A stretch of DNA of 64,000 bases from Aliiroseovarius sediminis (GTDB lineage: Bacteria; Pseudomonadota; Alphaproteobacteria; Rhodobacterales; Rhodobacteraceae), in assembly GCF_022678485.1 (NCBI RefSeq), contig NZ_JALBYP010000038.1, positions 1 through 64,000 on the forward strand. Reading direction: 5' to 3'. The translations under genes were made by a program, and so were the position numbers. This document shows, in pieces, positions 62,336 through 64,000 of the stretch. The stretch's first letter is position 1. Each line of letters starts with the position of its first letter. The notes beneath the pieces were generated by a model, which had not been told where the DNA came from, made no database searches, and saw only the letters and a list, made by a program, of their open reading frames with translations.

Positions 62336-63463
62336 ATGTTCCAGCCCGTCATCTCTGGCACCGGTGTGTTCACCCCGGATCAAATCATCACCAACGCAGA
62401 ACTGGTCAAGGCATTCAACGCCTATGCCGACAAGATGAACGCGCAGAACGCCGATGCCATCGCGGCGGGCGAGGTTGAGCCGATCGGGCATTCAAGCGAG
62501 GAATTCATCGTGTCTGCGTCAGGTATCCAGCAGCGGTATGTGATGGACAAGTCGGGCGTCTTAGACCCTGATATCATGCACCCGACCCTGCGTGAACGCA
62601 GCGATGATGAACCGGGGATTATGACCGAAATGGGGGTGGATGCTTGCAAGAAGGCACTTGCCAAGGCCGAGTGCGACGCCAGCGACGTGGACCTGATCAT
62701 TTGCGCGGCGTCAAACCTTGAACGCGCCTATCCGGCGGTGGCCATTGAAATTCAACAGGCGCTGGGCGCGGGCGGCTTTGCCTTTGACATGAACGTTGCC
62801 TGCTCCTCGGCCACGTTCGGCATTCAGGCCGCCGCTGACATGATCCGGTCAGGGTCGGTCAAGCGCGCTTTGGTCGTCAACCCAGAAATATGTTCGGCCC
62901 ATCTGGAATGGCGCGACCGTGATTGCCATTTCATCTTTGGCGACGTGGCAACAGCCACCTTGCTGGAACGGAAAGAGGATGCGAAAGGCGAGCATTTCGA
63001 CATCCTGTCCACCCGCTGCCTGACGCAGTTTTCCAACAACATACGCAACAATAACGGTTTCCTGCGCCGCACGCGCGAGACGACCGAGGCGCTGCCGGAT
63101 CGCCGCGACATGCAGTTCATGCAGAACGGTCGGAAGGTGTTCAAAGAGGTGCTGCCCATCGTTTCGAAACACATCCTTGGGCATATTGATGACATCGGAG
63201 TGAAGCCCGATGATCTGAAGCGGCTTTGGCTGCACCAGGCCAACAAGTCGATGAATGATTTTCTTGGCAAGAAGGTGTTGGGCCGGACGCCCGAGGACGG
63301 CGAGCAGCCGAACATCTTGCAAGACTATGCCAACACCTCGTCCGCGGGGTCGATTATCGCGTTCTCGAAATATTCGGACGATTTGGAGCCGGGGGACACT
63401 GGCGTCATTTGTTCCTTCGGAGCGGGATATTCGGTTGGGTCTGTCGTGGTGCGGCGGGCTTAG
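62336..63463 (+). CDS. beta-ketoacyl-ACP synthase III-like (FabH-type) protein
   Basis: A 375-residue thiolase-fold condensing enzyme. The Cys-His-Asn triad is present: Cys in FDMNVACSSATFGIQAAADM, His in RLWLHQANKSMNDF and Asn in DYANTSSAGSIIAFSK. It is longer than E. coli FabH, with an insert near the N-terminus (ADKMNAQNADAIAAGEVEP), as seen in a roseobacter-type group. It could start fatty-acid chains or make a specialised acyl product. ATG 62336 follows GAAGGAGT. Confidence 0.85.
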   Translation: MFQPVISGTGVFTPDQIITNAELVKAFNAYADKMNAQNADAIAAGEVEPIGHSSEEFIVSASGIQQRYVMDKSGVLDPDIMHPTLRERSDDEPGIMTEMGVDACKKALAKAECDASDVDLIICAASNLERAYPAVAIEIQQALGAGGFAFDMNVACSSATFGIQAAADMIRSGSVKRALVVNPEICSAHLEWRDRDCHFIFGDVATATLLERKEDAKGEHFDILSTRCLTQFSNNIRNNNGFLRRTRETTEALPDRRDMQFMQNGRKVFKEVLPIVSKHILGHIDDIGVKPDDLKRLWLHQANKSMNDFLGKKVLGRTPEDGEQPNILQDYANTSSAGSIIAFSKYSDDLEPGDTGVICSFGAGYSVGSVVVRRA

Positions 63464-63532
63464 GGGCGCAAAGTGATCCACGGCGGTCCTTTTGGCGTAA
63501 TACCCCCAATCTAACAACGCGCTGGGGGCAAG

Positions 63533-64000
63533 ATGAGACTGAAACTTTCCGCTTTGGCTTGTGTTCTATTGATCGGATGCAGCGGCGCGCCTGATCTGGA
63601 TGATCCCAAGCTCAGCACCCGCGAGCTGAACCTAGAGGAATTCTTCGAAGGCAAAACCGTTGCTCACGGTCAATTTCAAGACCTGTTTGGTAATGTGAAA
63701 CGGCGTTTTGAGGTGGATATCACCGGCACTTGGGATGGGCAGACGCTGACGCTGGTCGAGGATTTCACCTATGCTGATGGCAGCACGGAACAGCGGATCT
63801 GGACCCTGAACAAGACGGGCAAGGAGACGTGGTCCGGCACCGCGCCCGGCGTCATTGGCACCGCCCAAGGTGAAGAACGCGGTGACACGTTCAATTGGAC
63901 GTATCGGATCGACTTGCCGGGACGGGACGGCGATACGACGCGGGTCGATTTTGATGACTGGATGTGGCTTCTGACCGAGGGCCGGATACTGAACCGCGCC
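63533..64000 (+). CDS. DUF3833-family lipoprotein, cut by window end
   Basis: An ORF from ATG 63533 running off the window. Lipoprotein signal with Cys at about 16 (LIGCSGAPDL), then the DUF3833 pattern: LEEFFEGKTVAHGQFQDLFG, GNVKRRFEVDITGTWDG and TFNWTYRIDLPGRDG. Function of the family is not established; it is found in many proteobacteria near fatty-acid enzymes, as here after a FabH-like gene. Confidence 0.85.
   Translation, partial: MRLKLSALACVLLIGCSGAPDLDDPKLSTRELNLEEFFEGKTVAHGQFQDLFGNVKRRFEVDITGTWDGQTLTLVEDFTYADGSTEQRIWTLNKTGKETWSGTAPGVIGTAQGEERGDTFNWTYRIDLPGRDGDTTRVDFDDWMWLLTEGRILNRA

Overview
The window looks like chromosomal DNA of a marine alphaproteobacterium of the Rhodobacteraceae (Roseobacter group). 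The evidence is high GC with Rhodobacteraceae-type genes: a soluble PAS-type PhoR, a small OmpR-like porin, DUF3576 and DUF3833 lipoproteins, twin dimethylglycine-dehydrogenase-like proteins, a DapC-type aminotransferase, and the 'CCCCAGGATATTTTCGGCCAG' type of intergenic repeat. Species cannot be named from sequence alone.

Layout. 1-1311: a 3'-cut AraC regulator without a convincing start codon, and a small orphan gene. 1707-11297: a rhomboid protease, then a minus-strand arsenic/phosphate island (arsR, ACR3 pump, arsC, phoR, pstS, pstC, pstA, pstB, phoU, phoB) with a Pho-box-like site before pstS and an ArsR promoter/operator that looks leaderless. 11298-12144: decayed remains of an older mobile element. 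12145-22448: an integrative element of about 10.3 kb inserted in the 3' half of tRNA-Arg(CCT) and bounded by a 43-bp direct repeat. It carries a tyrosine integrase, an excisionase-like protein, several small DNA-binding proteins, a type II restriction-modification pair with a controller-like regulator and palindromic operator, a tightly coupled four-gene operon of unknown function, a MobV-type relaxase and a RepC-like replication initiator. A likely counter-transcribed RNA lies opposite the repC leader.

22524-64000 is mostly ordinary core genome: LacI regulator, inositol-phosphatase-like enzyme, PmbA, SDR plus enoyl-CoA hydratase, HNH protein, MscS channel, HI0933-type flavoprotein; the holA-lptE-leuS cluster with a DUF3576 lipoprotein; porin; YggS; L,D-transpeptidase; RibA; an OmpR-type response regulator; XthA, a CnoX-like thioredoxin, a Lon-substrate-domain protein, a Trm112-like protein, a UbiH-type hydroxylase, amidase, DapC-like aminotransferase, FtsK, LolA, a lysozyme-like lipoprotein and HspQ; an anti-sigma kinase/antagonist pair; thiolase; free-methionine-sulfoxide reductase; an XRE-cupin regulator with a near-perfect operator heading two dimethylglycine-dehydrogenase-like genes; RarD, an RluA-family synthase, a FabH-like enzyme and a cut-off DUF3833 lipoprotein.

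Two gene relics stand out in the core part: a deleted gamma-glutamyltransferase gene (about 51580-52255) and the C-terminal tail of a SoxR-like regulator (39907-40077). The most unusual object is the integrative element: it pairs a chromosomal integration module with a repABC-plasmid-type initiator, but has no RepA or RepB, and apparently keeps the antisense-RNA control known from repABC plasmids. A remnant with the same end architecture next to it shows that the tRNA site has been used more than once.
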